DNA of 60,000 nucleotides from Glandiceps talaboti (GCF_964340395.1 NC_135561.1:17706740-17766739); one strand, 5' to 3'. Counted from the first letter of the stretch, positions 30,620 through 50,513 are shown. The notes: a model not told the origin generated them from the sequence alone. A program made the numbers and translations.

Positions 30620-33600
30620 GACACACACACACTGCAATTGTTTAACATGAAGTTGGACCGAAATCCATTATCATAATATTAGCAATATCAATGATACCTA
30701 CTTCAACACAGTTTGTGATGTGCAGTACACTGTTGTCATTTATACATGTACCCAATGCCTCTACATTATTTTGTATCATAACATCCTCTCCATTAATTCT
30801 CATGCTCCTTCTGGTAGACTCACGAATGCTAAAATAAGAAATGAAGTCAAACATTAATTTCAAGAACTTTGTCAGATAAGAATTAGAAGCTAGGTGTGAA
30901 ATACAATTGTCTGACAGCACTACACAAAACGTTAGTCCATTTCAAAAGAATAGTCTTGTTACAACTTTATGTCTCCTCTGATGAGATAACATTAATGCCC
31001 GAACCTGGGATTGAAACCCTGGCCTTTAAGACATGAACGATAAATTTAAACATGGTGTCAGCAAGCATACCCCATTTTGTGAACTAATAATTAGATATTA
31101 TTCTCCAATATTTTTCTTGTTTGGCCAAGGAAAATATGAATGACCTAAGGGGCCTTGTCACTACGAGTCGCTAGATGAGTCATGACAAACCCTTTGGTCA
31201 TGAGTATTTTCCAGCTGAATGAATATTGGGGAATAATATTTATACCTCCTCCCAAATAATTCAGGTAAAACCGGGGAAAATGATGGCGATTTAGAACGAT
31301 GCAGAACCAGTGATGTAGACATGGGTTGTCATGACATAGACTGACCAGGGTATATAATCCATATTTTCTGTTCAAAGACAACATCTTGGCTTGTGCATCG
31401 TATAATCCCCACTAACTGAAGGAAATAAAGTTCTCCATGGAAATCTAAATATACATGTTTTACTAGACTCACCCCCTTGTTGTCCCTGTGGTTACCTAGA
31501 CAGTTTCAACAAAACTCAGTTCTACAAGTCATTGCATTATTGTGAACTCATTTCCCATACAGTGGGCCCTCTAAGCCAATTTGACACGCTCACTGATGCA
31601 CACAATTTCTAGTGACGCACCAAAATTTGGTGCTCCCCTATCTCTTACTATGTAGTGACTCACAAGAAATGTCAGTTTTTATCATTTTGACTCACAATGA
31701 CAAAATTTGGCTATCATTAGAAGGCACACTGTTTCCTATGTAATCAAATGACAGTAATAACTAGTGCACTTCACCATGGTAATCTATGACACTGAATATT
31801 TTGTTAGATTCCCCACTTCTGTTTTCCTGATTCACACAACTAAATTAGCAAAGTAAACAGTAGGTTAGGTGCTCATATAGTAGCAATCAGTCCACAAACA
31901 CATATACCGGTCAAAATTATCATTATACCATGTGCAAGTCAGGTTGTAAACCCCATCATTAATTACTATGTATCAGTTGCTTGAGAAGTGGTAATCTGTC
32001 ATGTAGGTACCCACATCTTTCAACCTGTAATGATGTTTGACATGAACTCTTTCCCAGCATGCACTGCTCTAGGAGCTAGTTTCTGCATGGGCAAGTTAGG
32101 ATTCAGTTTTCCTCGACTCTTACTTCAGGAGGTCTGCTAGTTAGAGCCCCCAATGGCAAAAATCTGGGCAACCAAGACTAGTGACTATGCCCCTATGGTT
32201 GTGTGAAAAGGTCCCCTATGTCACTTGTTGTCTTCCACTCAGTGACAAGGCCCCTTATGTTACTAGTCATCTTCCACTCAGTGACCCAGTCCATTAGTTC
32301 AGTGATCATTTATGTCAATCATAATTGATTGGCTCCCAATTCATAGAAATTTTGGAGGAATACCATGACCTTACTACTTACTTTATAAGAAGGGGTGTAT
32401 CTGTATGTTGTGATGCAGTTCTTATCATTTCTACCAACAAGTCATCAAGTAAACATTCCGTAACTTTTGGACTTTTGAGGACCTGAATCCATCGATACAA
32501 TACTAGTAGTGATTCACCAGAGCAGGTCTACGGACAAAAAAAAATGGACAAAATAAGTAGTTTGAAACAAAATTAATAAAGGAACATGTTAAATTCTATA
32601 AAAGTCCAGTTAGACATACCATTAGTACGCTTGTATTGATTACTTCTAGTATCAACTAATATTTGCTTTTGGGTGACAAAATAGTGCCTTGGTAATTTAC
32701 TATACTAAACTTTGAAAAGTTGCTCTACTACACTTTTTATATTTGGTTTATAATAACAATTTGAAGGCCTCATTAATGACAGCAATCAAATACACAGTAT
32801 ATGCCTTGGAAACAGAAATCCCAAACTATTGTCAGTATTGATACAGAGGTCAGAATAGTATCAAAATTGAGTCATTTTAGAATCCAAGATGGCTGTCAAA
32901 TACTGTGTTAAATATATGGGGTCAATGTCCTTTAGAAAACAAGATGGCTGTCAAATACTGTGTTAAATATATGGGGTCAATGTCCTTTAGAAAACAAGAT
33001 GGCTGTCAAATACTGTGTTAAATATATGGGGTCAATGTCCTTTAGAAAACATGACAGTGGACCCCAAATCTCTTTAACTATTTCAGAAGGATTTAAAGCA
33101 AGCTTTGTGGTTTGGAGAGATTTTAAGAACTTTTAAATTAAGTGAAATTCATCCCAAGTGCATTTGGTTCTACAGTTAATAGTTCTGTCATAAGGGTCAA
33201 ATAAAAGATTGCCAATTTTCTTGAAAACAAGATGGTGAATGCACTTCTTATGTTATTAAAAAAATAGTGCCAATGGCACTGTAGCACAACTGCATTTGGT
33301 TATTGCTATGGGCATGGTTTTGTTGCTAGGCATATTTGCATACATTTTTTTGGATCTTTATTCACTTACCTACTCATCCCTGATATCTTTGTAATATGCA
33401 TCATTTCACTGTTGCTATATAAAGGGCATGGTCATGGTTGCTAGGGCCAGTTGTGTCAAAATGTACATTTAGAGAAATTTGAAATTATTAGTCCCCGTGG
33501 TGCATTCTACCCTAAAGGACACTTTGAAACAGTATCTATAAAAAACAGTAGTTATACTTACAGCTTGAGCAGAAAGGTTCAGAGTTCTTTCATTTTCCAT

Positions 33601-35092
33601 CTTTAAATCATTGTGAAGCCAGAATTTGGTTAAATTGTCAATAAATGGATCCTGACAAAATAACATATCTGCACCTTCACCTGTCAATTAACAAAAAACG
33701 GTGACTGATCAAGACAAAATGAAGTAACAAGTTGATTTATGCCAAACTATACCATGCACAAGCCAAGTTGAACATATTCAAACAAAGAATATGGGATTTA
33801 TACCCTTATCATAATCATGTTATAGCAATGCATGTCTACGACGTCATCGTGGTTGATCGTTTTCGGGGTACATACATTATGGGATTGATACCGCAGTTGA
33901 TCTACGTCATGACAACACACGTATATCATTGTTTCTGTGGTTTTAAAAATACATAGTACATTCAAAATCACCAGTATTTTTCCTAATTTTACATAAATTA
34001 TGCTTGCGGAGAGGTATCATTATATTATTCCCCAATTAAAAATACTCATGACCAAAGGGTTTTGTAACTGCTTGTCTGTGACTCGTAGTGGCAAGGCCCC
34101 TTATGCCACTTGTATTTATTTTCTTGGCTGAATGGAAACAAATACAGAGTATTATGTTCATGCGAGTTATCAGTTACAAAATATATTATTTGGAGGGGGG
34201 GGGGCATATTAAAGTTGAGGGCAATTCATCAATTCATTACAATGTACTATTGACGTTATAAATGATACATAGAATGGCCTAGGGTACACTGGTGTAATAT
34301 TTCCATGTTGTTTGAAAATGTTCAGCACTTGAAAAACCAATGACAAAAGCAGCACACAAAAGGGTCTACTATATGTTGGCACCCTGAAATGAATTATGTG
34401 TGATTTTTGCTTATTTTATGTCTAAAAGGAGGGTTTCGGAATGAGGTTCATGCCGAAGATTTCATATTCTTTTTGTATGTCAACAAATGGGATATCCTTT
34501 AGTTTTATTTAAGTGCTGTCTAACAGTGATACCCTCACCACTTTCCTTCATCAAAGTTCCCCTTCCCCCTTCCCCCCCTCCCCCCAGAACATTTCATTTT
34601 AATTAAAATGAACACTTCTTCTTACTAACATTCCAAATGACGAGACAAGCCATCATAATCCACTTTGCCTCCATCCCAGGCTGCCAAAGTTGCAGCTAAC
34701 ACAAGGCCTACCTGGCCGTCTCCATGGATACTATCTGCTCTGCTTGATCTTGTCACCAACCATTCCTTCAGTACAACGCTTGTCACGTAGTTATCCACTC
34801 CCAAAGGAACAAAATCTAACCTCAAACTGTCAACGTGTTTTTTAGTCCAATGATGCGAGTTCGATGGGTACTGCAAGACTGAGTGTACCTTAGGACACAC
34901 TTCTAACTCACACACTCCGTGTTTATATTCACTGCACTCCTCGGCCGAACACCGTGGCCGATTGTTGTCATCTCGAATAGAAATACTTTCATCATCCTCG
35001 GGGTCAACACCCATCGTCTCTAGATCTGCGGTGAAGGAATCGGATAACGCGGCCATATCACCGCCACCCCCGTACTCCTCATCACTGGACAT
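29627..35092 (-). CDS. CCCH zinc-finger protein CCCH-B, five exons, 417 aa, function unknown
   Basis: Exons in coding order: 35092-34630, 33680-33562, 32527-32382, 30828-30702, 30025-29627 (463+119+146+127+399 = 1254 nt). Exons 2, 3 and 5 have exactly the lengths of those in CCCH-A, and all phases agree. The exon 1 donor (GTTAGT) is weak and was chosen to keep phase with CCCH-A. The protein begins MSSDEEYGGGGD, has an acidic stretch and a finger C53-x7-C61-x4-C66-x3-H70, one residue shorter between the second and third Cys than in CCCH-A. Conserved blocks are LQYPSNSHHW, HVDSLRLDF, RWIQVLKSPKVTECLLDDL, FLPQIACKALAIGED and LMYQRVNFGDID. Intron 2 holds a 55-bp tandem repeat, and intron 4 holds long CA/CATA/CAGA arrays. 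The function is not known; RNA binding is inferred only from the finger type. Confidence 0.75.
30119..30620 (+). repeat. Composite CA/CATA/CAGA microsatellite, CCCH-B intron 4
   Basis: (CA)n 30129-30198, CATA and CATACCTC blocks 30258-30500, then GGCA/CAGA 30545-30620. It starts about 95 bases from the last exon's acceptor. Confidence 0.95.
31096..31238. mobile_element. 143-bp MITE with TATTATTC ends, CCCH-B intron 3 side
   Basis: Starts TATTATTCTCCAATATT, ends AATATTGGGGAATAATA. The core AAGGAAAATATGAATGACCT and CCTTTGGTCATGAGTATTTT recurs elsewhere in the window. It lies between CCCH-B exons 4 and 3. Confidence 0.6.
32886..33050 (+). repeat. 55-bp tandem repeat, 3 copies, CCCH-B intron 2
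   Basis: AAGATGGCTGTCAAATACTG recurs at 32886, 32941 and 32996 with period 55 and almost no divergence, so the expansion is recent. Confidence 0.85.
34023..34155. mobile_element. Inverted second copy of the TATTATTC MITE, CCCH-B intron 1
   Basis: TATTATTCCCCAATT at the left, AATACTCATGACCAAAGG next, then the GTGACTCGTAGTGGCAAGG core; reversed relative to 31096-31238. The right end is eroded (GAGTATTATG). Confidence 0.5.
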
Positions 35093-35238
35093 TATTCGGC
35101 GGCGAATGAAATACGTCCAGAACGTAGGGGCACGGTTAAAGAATCCATGAACGTATTATTGATCACATTGATACAGGAGTTGACGGTCCTCCGCATCCAG
35201 CCCCCATATTTCACGTGTGTACGTACTTGTTCATGTAT

Positions 35239-35255
35239 ACCACAGAGGGCGCTGT
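35239..35255 (+). promoter_or_regulatory. CTCF-like motif upstream of CCCH-B
   Basis: ACCACAGAGGGCGCTGT fits the CTCF core and lies about 150 bases upstream of the CCCH-B start codon, next to the large TATG/TATTG array. Confidence 0.3.
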
Positions 35256-35355
35256 ACGCTTGGTTCGTGTGATGCGCGGATGGTCGTACGAGCGAGTGTA
35301 TACGTACACTAACGCGACGATGGTCCCTCACTGGCAGGCTGATACTAGTACGGGG

Positions 35356-35718
35356 ATTGTATTGTATTGTATCGTATCGTATCGTATCGTATTGTATTGT
35401 ATTGTATTGTATTGTATTGTATCCTATCGTATCGTATGTATGTATGTATGTATGTATGTATGTATGTATGTATGTATGTTTGTATGTATGTATGTATGTA
35501 TGTATGTATGTATGTATGTATGTGTGTGTGTATGTACGTATGTATGTATGTATGTATGTATGTATGTATGTATGTATGTATGTATGTATGTATGTATGTA
35601 TGTGTGTGTGTATGTACGTATGTATGTATGTATGTATGTATGTATGTATGTATGTATGTATGTATGTATGTATGTATTGTATTGTATTGTATTGTATTGT
35701 ATTGTATTGTATTGTATT
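35356..35718 (+). repeat. Symmetric TATTG / TATG / TATTG array upstream of CCCH-B
   Basis: Pentamers (TATTG and TATCG) to about 35433, then about 60 TATG units with two nearly identical GTGTGTGTATGTACG interruptions (35522 and 35602), then TATTG pentamers again to 35718. Confidence 0.95.
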
Positions 35719-38150
35719 TATTTCATTTTCACCAAAGTATAAATACGTGTGCGTATATAGAATACAGACACCATAGACAGAGGTACCAAAGAGATTAGAC
35801 AAAACAAATAAAAAATGTTTCTAATAACTTAACCCGACCGCCTAGTTTAAACCTCCGACCCTAAACATTTGTTTAAATATTTAAAACAAAAGATGAGAAA
35901 TTCTTTGTCTTCTTGACCTTAATGCACGTCTGTTTTCGTTCACCAGTGATGTCTGTACATATTTCATCAAACTATCACAGACGAGGTATTCTGATCGACA
36001 TTTCGTTTGTTTTAAGGTCGAGGCAATATTTTTTTCCAAAAATAAAAACAATTAAAAGGGGTAATATAAAGATGAAATAAAATTACCTACCCTATTTTCT
36101 GAGGACATCATTACCTCGATTCAGTTTGAAGTGAACAACATAACTCTCTGGAAGAAATTTAAATATCCGAAAACTCGCCAATCTGAACATTCATTATTTA
36201 TTAATATAAACATTAAACGAAACATGTTTATCAGATAATTAATTCTTACACATTTTATCAAAGAGTGGAAAAGTAAATATCAATATTCAAGCAAGTCTAT
36301 ATAATTGCAGAAATTTTCTTTCGAATACAACGCGGGAACCACTGTTAAGGTCTGCTTGTAGATAACTCCAAAGTGTGGTGTCAGTTATACGTCGAACATC
36401 TGTGTTGGCTTTGTCTTGAATTTGATCCCACGTACGTACGGCTGGAAAACCTCTGGGTTAGTACCACGTCCACGTGATCAATATTGGTCAACAGGTACAA
36501 CCAATGAAAATAACTCTGAGAGGGTGGAGATATTGCATACAAAGGTCCAGAAAATATTTATTATGAATCACCGTGTTGTTACTTGGTAAATGTTTGAAAA
36601 CATTAAATGTAAATTGGTGTAGTTTTGATGTAAATTAATTTTAAAGACAATACTCATTCTAAAATTACACTGATCTAATTCATAACATAACAAAGTCCCT
36701 GATTTGGATATTCAGCTACCTTTGTCATTTAGAATTTTAGAAAATGACAGCTCCCTTTAACTACAGGTAATGACATCGAAATATACAGCAAACAACAAAC
36801 TGACAAGTAAACCGAACTGGGTCCATCGAAGCTCACACGTACAAAGGTCACACAAATGTCCCACTGCCTATAGGTACAGCCTGACGCCGACGTGCTCGTG
36901 ATAGTACCTTTATGCAATGTAAGTTGTTTTGTTTTTAATTTATTTTAATTCGATGACAAAAACTAATAACGCTACCTCGAGTCAGATACTAACTTCAATT
37001 ACTAAAAAGTGATGCTGAGCTTGGTTGAATATTTTAGGAGAAATCGTCCTTAACGGTAGGATATACACTGAGAATCCGACATATATCAAAATGTCCTTCA
37101 AATGACAAGATTGTTGCCGCCAAGATACTTTGTTAGCCGCATCATATTGTATTAACATCAATATTTAATAGACTGTAATGACATACACATGTCGTCGATT
37201 ATCCTACACGTAGCTCTTGGCGAACGCTTCAGGGGTCACTTTTATATTTTCAATGTACTGCAAGTATATAGGTATATACATTCCATAACAAACACAGTTC
37301 ACTATGCAGTCCCTGACTATTCAGCACACTGATAGACATGATAAACGAGCTTGACCTAGCTCTTATCAAATTCAACATGGTTATGAGCACAGTAGTAGTA
37401 TAATCCGACATACATTTCGTGAATGTATTCATTCGTTTTCTGTCATTCTACTTGTCGAATCAGTAGACTTACCTTTGTACCCGATGCGTATATACTGGAT
37501 GGGGTTTCGAAAGCTGCACTAGCTGTAACTGGGACGTGCGTTTTTTTGAAAATGTTTTGTTAGGTACAATAATGTACGCGAAATATCGTTATTGGAGTCC
37601 TCACCTAGAAAATCAGCGCCCTCAACGGCGATCGTGATTTCAACCTGCTTCTGTACTACATGGATATATAATATCAGTGTACAATGTTTAATTATTAATA
37701 TTTTAACTATTTTTAGTGAATACATTGTTGTTGTCTGATCGAAAAATGATACTCTAGGTACCACTGGTACGGTTTGTATATGGCGACAGATTCTAAAACC
37801 AAGTTTTTGCTCAATATTTATTTTAGTGAATATATGTTTGGTTACTTGATGAAAAAAATGTCACAGCTGCAGCTAGAGCAGGTCAATGTTCTACTAGACT
37901 GACAGGCGAATGACTCAGTATGACGAAGTTCGTTGACAGGATTTATCGAGTTAGATTGTCCACAAACACATCAATCATATCGATTGAATGCTATCAGCAG
38001 TACTAGTCGGCATGTACTACGCACTTTAACCTTTCTACCCCGGCGAAGTACTGAAATACGTTTTCTGTCATTCTGATAGTGAGACCTGCGTATTTTAGTT
38101 ACTTCATGAGCGAATCATTGGGCTTAGTATGTCGCGCTGAGTAGACTGAT
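35719..38150. other. Region upstream of SULT-c, no coding gene recognised
   Basis: Holds one copy of the TACCCTATTTTCTG repeat (35845-36115) and the segment shared with the SULT-d upstream region (36816-37050, 38060-38120 against 51300-51360). No open frame has recognisable content. Confidence 0.45.
36820..36919 (+). promoter_or_regulatory. Possible non-coding 5' UTR exon or promoter region of SULT-c
   Basis: The region from about 36816 to 37050 resembles 51030-51235 upstream of SULT-d, and both copies keep a donor-like GTAAGTT (after TATGCAAT at 36919 and after ATGCAAC at 51122). The ATG exons of SULT-b, -c and -d are preceded by acceptor-like CCACAG then TACAAG, as expected if a non-coding exon is spliced on. 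This is inference; no transcript evidence is available. Confidence 0.3.
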
Positions 38151-38156
38151 CTTTGG

Positions 38157-38515
38157 AAATCCGATCACGACATCAGACCTGCGACTTGCACAACTGCGAC
38201 CTGCGACTTGCACAACTGCGATATGCGACCTGCGACTTGCACAACTGCGACCTGCGACTTGAACAACTGCGACCTGCGACTTGCACAACTGTGACCTGCG
38301 ACTTCCATAACTGTGACCTGCGACTTCCATAACTGCGACTTGTACAACTGCGACCTGCAAGCTGGACAACTGCGAGCTGCAAGTTGCACAACTGCGACCT
38401 GCGACTTGCACAACTGCGACCTGCGACCTGCGACTTGCACAACTGCAACCTGTCAGTTGTGCAAGTCGCAGGTCGCAGTTGTGCAAGTCGCAGGTCGTAT
38501 GTCGTAATCGGATTG
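38157..38515. mobile_element. Foldback element whose arms are made of a 22-bp minisatellite
   Basis: About 12 tandem units of roughly 22 bases (ACTTGCACAACTGCGACCTG and variants) run from 38180 to 38450, then two units in inverted orientation (38454-38500). The outermost sequences are also inverted: AATCCGATCACGACAT at the left, ATGTCGTAATCGGATT at the right. This is the layout of foldback transposons. It lies upstream of SULT-c. Confidence 0.6.
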
Positions 38516-38519
38516 CCAT

Positions 38520-39615
38520 ACGTCCGACATGATGGCAAGACCGAACACTCTTTTTTTTAATGTATCACTGCAAGTCAAACTCTGTCGTCGTCTGTCTTGT
38601 TTAACAAACTTAAATATACATGTGCTAATAAGTCTAAACTTTATTTGTAAATACGTTTTCAGTAGGGAATTACGTAGACGTGGTCACAAGTAAATGTAAT
38701 AAGCATAAATATAGCGCACTACTTTGCTCCGAGCAAATATTCTTCCGCTCTGAGTTAGGCTGGGGGTGCAGTCAGCTCTGATCGACAAAGTCACGATTAC
38801 TACACAATCTTTTGTAGTAACCATGATAAAGTCAAGTTTATCAAGAATATTTCGAACAGGCCGTTCGTGTACGTTTTAACTCGTACATGATGAAAAGGTC
38901 ATCAGGATAGCTTTAAACTTTACGAAATGATTGATTTGGACAATATCTTTTAAGTAACCTCTCAGGGTCTGATGTAGGGTCTAAGCTCTGTAGGCTCTGT
39001 GCCCTCTGTGACAGAGCGAGGGCCCTCTGTCTGAGAAATCAACTCTACCTCAAAAGCACGCATCAACAAAAAAACACAAGTACGAGAACTAAGACGTGAT
39101 TATACCAACAGTATCAAATTGGTGAAGAAGCGCTTGAAATTAAGAAAAGACTAGTCAGTGAATAGCGATTAGTATGTGTCAAAAACATTCATCCCGTTCA
39201 GCAGTTTTCACTACATGTACAATCATCAGACAGACAGTTATCATTCTGTCATTGATGTGAGGGCTTGAATATGAACACGAAAAATTAATAAGTTTGCGCC
39301 AAACATAGTTCGCCAAGACAATCGGGCTACATTCAACTGACAGGTCGTCCGTGGACTTCCCAGGACGTTTTGTTCTTGAACGAGCAATTGTCACTTCATT
39401 GAATAGCCAAGCCATTTTCATAGATACATTCTTGTCCTGAACTTATCACAATGGTATATCATAGCTGCGCAAATCGTCCTGTGTCATCAATAAATACTGA
39501 AACCGCACAAAATGTGATGATTTGCCGATATGAGCGTCTGCTTATTTCGGAAAGATCGATTGTTGTTCCTACAAGCATTATATGAATGCGAAATTCTAAG
39601 CTTACACACAACGTA
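38520..39615. other. Intergenic stretch, nothing recognised
   Basis: No gene, RNA or clear repeat family seen. The frame at 39421-39179 (-) has no supporting features. Confidence 0.4.
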
Positions 39616-39619
39616 TTCT

Positions 39620-40330
39620 TCCTAAATTGGTAAACTTCATTAATTATGCAAATTACTCATTAATATGTAAAACTACAACAACCAGCTATAGAGGCGAGTG
39701 TACTTACTTCTTAGTAATGTATGTAAAATGTGAAGCTTTTATTGGTAGGATATTATCTAATTGCTGAATCTCGTTAACTATGCAAATGACTTTAAAGTTC
39801 CAAATATATTTATAGGGCACGTGCGCTTTTGAACTATGTTTCCTTAAGATATTGCCTAAATACCCTTTATCACTAATTATATATATTTATGCACATATGC
39901 CTCAGTGAAGGTGTTAAAAACTACAACAAAACATCAACGAGCTTTATGGCACACAAGAGTCTTGTTATCGCTAAGGTTTGTTCCACAGTAGTGTCAGGAA
40001 CCAGTTAGCATGCGTAAGATATTGCCTAATTACCGACAAAACTCATTATTCATTGCATCATTAGAATTACAGGTTACATTAGGCAGCTTTTGTTATCATC
40101 AACGTCTGTACCAAAGTATGTGACTTTGAAGCTTGCCTTCTTAAGATATTGCCTAATTACCTAAATTATTAAATATGCAAATGATTCATTATTAAAGTTA
40201 TTCAATATATCAACAATGTTTATAGGACATGTGCTTCGCTATCACAAATGTATACGTATGTACAACACCAAATAATTTGTGATATTTGAAGCTTGTTTTC
40301 TTAAGGTTGAGCACCACTCCAGGAAATACA
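39620..40330 (+). repeat. Degenerate tandem array (GATATTGCCTAATTACC units), SULT-c upstream
   Basis: The phrases TTAAGATATTGCCTAATTAC and ATTAATTATGCAAATGA recur about five times at 100-170 base spacing. Two related units are at 54640-54870 in SULT-d intron 2, so this is a dispersed family. Confidence 0.55.
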
Positions 40331-41059
40331 GGCGTAGCATAAACTTTTGATTGCGGCCAGCAATTTCATGATTTTACATCACATAAATTCCACACAGCTG
40401 CCAAGAAACGCCAAAGTAATACATTTAAAAAAATATATATATTGTCCTGTCAGTGGCCAATCGTTTTCCTTTCTGATACAATTCATTTCTGAAGTTTGCA
40501 TATAACAAAATTTTAAAAAGATTTAAGAACTTTTGTAATCAGGTGAATTGGATATTTAAGATTAATAATCTGTATCTTCCATACCAAATCGTCCATACAA
40601 TAAATACCTTTGCCTTATTGCCCTACAGGTTTTGAATGAATTATTCATAATAATCTAGTCATGATTACTCTTACCATTGTGGGAGGTTTATTCCATCGTT
40701 GGCTCTAGATGTGTGGTACTATGATCACTACAGATAATCCCATGGTTCTGTTCGTCTGGGCAAACTCAGTCTGGAGTCCAAGTTTCCTAATAACTTTCAG
40801 TTCAATCTCTTTTGTATCCTGCTCCTTCATCTGTTACATCACACTTAGCAAATTAAGACAATTTGGTAGAGCCATCGAGTGCTGTGAGAGAATCATACAA
40901 AATGTATACTTGTCATGGTCATTTTCGTATGAAAATTAACAGCGTTTTTGTTCGACTGCATTAGAGAACTATTCGTGATTTTTTCCCTAATCTTTTAATT
41001 TATTCAATATGTAACACACGATCGTAATAAATCATTGTTTTTTTAGACCACAGTACAAG

Positions 41060-48364
<7,305 letters not shown>

Positions 48365-49434
48365 AAAGAAAATGCATTTGTCCGGAATTCTATCAATAAG
48401 TATGCGAAACTAATGTAAAATGCTCATTGGACTGCAGGGTCAGTAATTCTTGAAAGTTACTGGTCTGTGAGCAAACCACGAGATTACATATTGATAAAAA
48501 CATCTTTCTAATTTCAAGGATAAAAAGTACAGTTCCGTTTGTACACGCTATGCAGTCGAAAGTTGTAGCTATATCAAATTGAAGCTGTTGCAACAGTTTC
48601 ACTGTATGGATTATTAATTAAAGGAAATACTATCTGAAACTTGTTCGTCATTTTGTTTTTCTTCTAAAACGTTAGGTATGCTTTAAAACGTTCTGAAACA
48701 TGCCTAAGTATTTGTAGTCACTGGTAGAATTATAGATTGGTTGGTTTTAAGTGTACTGGATTTGTTTATGAAATATTTTCTTATACGTCATTTTAGTCGT
48801 AGCCCTCAGCCTTCATGTTGCCCTCTACTCAACTGCGAAATGGGGTAAGGACGTTTTACTACTCTGACAATGGAGGTCTCGGTCTCTGAAGATATAAACA
48901 CAAACCGAAACTATTGTTGTGATATGTTGATATAAAATATTGAATTGGTGTTGGTTTAATTGTACTCACAGTAGGGTGGCATTTCTGATGATATCCATGA
49001 TCTTGCACTTGCACATTTTTTGGAGACTTCCAGTGTTTACACTGTCTTGATTAGAGGGTGATTAGATTAGATTACACTACAATGTGTCACTGTGACACAC
49101 AAAATGACGTTGGATGAAATCGAATACATGTATATGCATTTAATACATTTTATTAAACAGGGTTCGAAATTAGCATATTGAAATAAACATTGGTGTTGCG
49201 TTCAAAGACCACTCATTGGTATATCAGTACTGCACTTCCTTTTTACCAAATTCAATTTTCAGTTGTTTTGAACCAATTGATATTTTTGGAAGGTAAAACA
49301 AAGCAGTAGAGACCAAATTAACACCAAAATCGGCATTGGGTATGTATGATTCACATGATTTTTGAGACACATTCCTCTTTCGACAAGAACATCACGGTAA
49401 ACTAGTTTCAAAGTGTCATCATGTTTGCCCATAT

Positions 49435-49640
49435 ATGATCATGACAACTGAGACTATCGGTGGAGAATCTGCGCAAGAGAGTTCTTATTCTACGCCCAGA
49501 TATTTTCACACTATTCCTTCACCATTTTATAAATTCTCCATAATGTGTCTGCGGAGGGACGTTTATAGTCGAAACGCACCTGCGCGAACTTCGGAAGCTA
49601 TATATTGTTTCCCTAGCAACTACACCAGACTATAATCGTC
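49435..49640 (+). promoter_or_regulatory. Duplicated flank segment with an X-box-like site
   Basis: GTTTCCCTAGCAAC at 49607-49620 resembles an RFX X-box and is kept exactly at 58942-58955 in the SULT-d flank. A 66-codon open frame (49435-49635) runs through it, but nothing supports coding. Conservation may only reflect the recent duplication. Confidence 0.25.
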
Positions 49641-50261
49641 TTGTAGTCGATGGAAAAATATTGCCTTTGTGATTAAAAAATAGAAAAGTAAGAAAGGAAA
49701 AGACAAAAAACTGATAGTCCACGTCGAACACTTACTACAACAGTGTGTAATTGTAGCCTTAGTACAAAAAGACTTCGGTGTCTGTTTCACGAACTTACTG
49801 ACTGATATACAGTAAAGTCTATACCTGAATCCCATAGAGCATAAACAGCGGGGAAGTTGTCCAAGATTATAGTAATCTCAACTAGTTTCCCCATATGTCA
49901 AAAACGAACCACGTGCACTGCTTCGAAACCTTACACGTTGTCTAGATCTTCTCATGCTGAATATCCACGGGTTCATACATTTATAAAAATCAAGTTGGTA
50001 AAACAGTGAGCTTCACTTCGGATTCAATGTCCACGTGTAACCTAAAATAAGGTTTACAAACGGCTAAGAATAATAAACGTGTACACTCTGGTTTTGAGAG
50101 GTTGAAGCCTGTGTCAGTTCATGTAAGATTTTTTATAAGGTTTTTCATTTATTTATATTTATTTCACTTCGTCCACAGACTTTTTATTCATATAATAGTG
50201 TCATATGTGTAGCTGAATCTAAATATTTCCATAATATGTATTTGTTTGTATATCTCTGACA

Positions 50262-50513
50262 TCAGCCTTGGACATTTCTACAGCGTGATATGAGTTGGGG
50301 AAGGAATCCAACACTAGATGGCGCTAGGCATAATTCTTGGTTCGTGTGATGATTCGTGTAGAACGTCCTTGCCTGATGTACTGTCGTGTGATGGATATTG
50401 TATTGTATTACTTTTTCCACCAGTGTATGAATATTAAACGTGCACTTTACAGACATTAGAAGTATCATAGTGAAGAAAGTGACGAATAGTTCTAACGGCA
50501 AATTAGACATCAT
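50262..50513 (-). other. Open frame with signal-peptide-like start behind SULT-c, 83 codons
   Basis: Reads MMSNLPLELFVTFFTMILLM then a polar region with LCLAPSSVG and QLISRCRNVQG. A GC-rich GC-box-like segment (50514-50545) lies directly before the ATG. The SULT-d copy (59818-59489) is open for 109 codons because a TGA is TGG there. Few differences separate the copies, and several change amino acids, so selection for protein is not evident. Confidence 0.2.
50310..50326 (+). promoter_or_regulatory. CTCF-like motif in SULT-c 3' flank
   Basis: ACACTAGATGGCGCTAG fits the known CTCF core (CACTAGATGGCGC type). The same site is at 59616-59632 behind SULT-d. Binding is inferred from motif only. Confidence 0.35.

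Noticed and set aside
38165-38460. Regularly spaced repeats resembling a CRISPR array
   Set aside because: Units are contiguous with no unique spacers, and the genome is eukaryotic.
38124-38538. Three overlapping antisense frames rich in CKSQVAVVQVAG
   Set aside because: A 22-bp repeat read in all frames; the DNA is a foldback minisatellite.
49435-49635. 66-codon frame kept in both SULT-c and SULT-d flanks
   Set aside because: The whole flank is recently duplicated; several differences change amino acids, so no coding constraint is visible.
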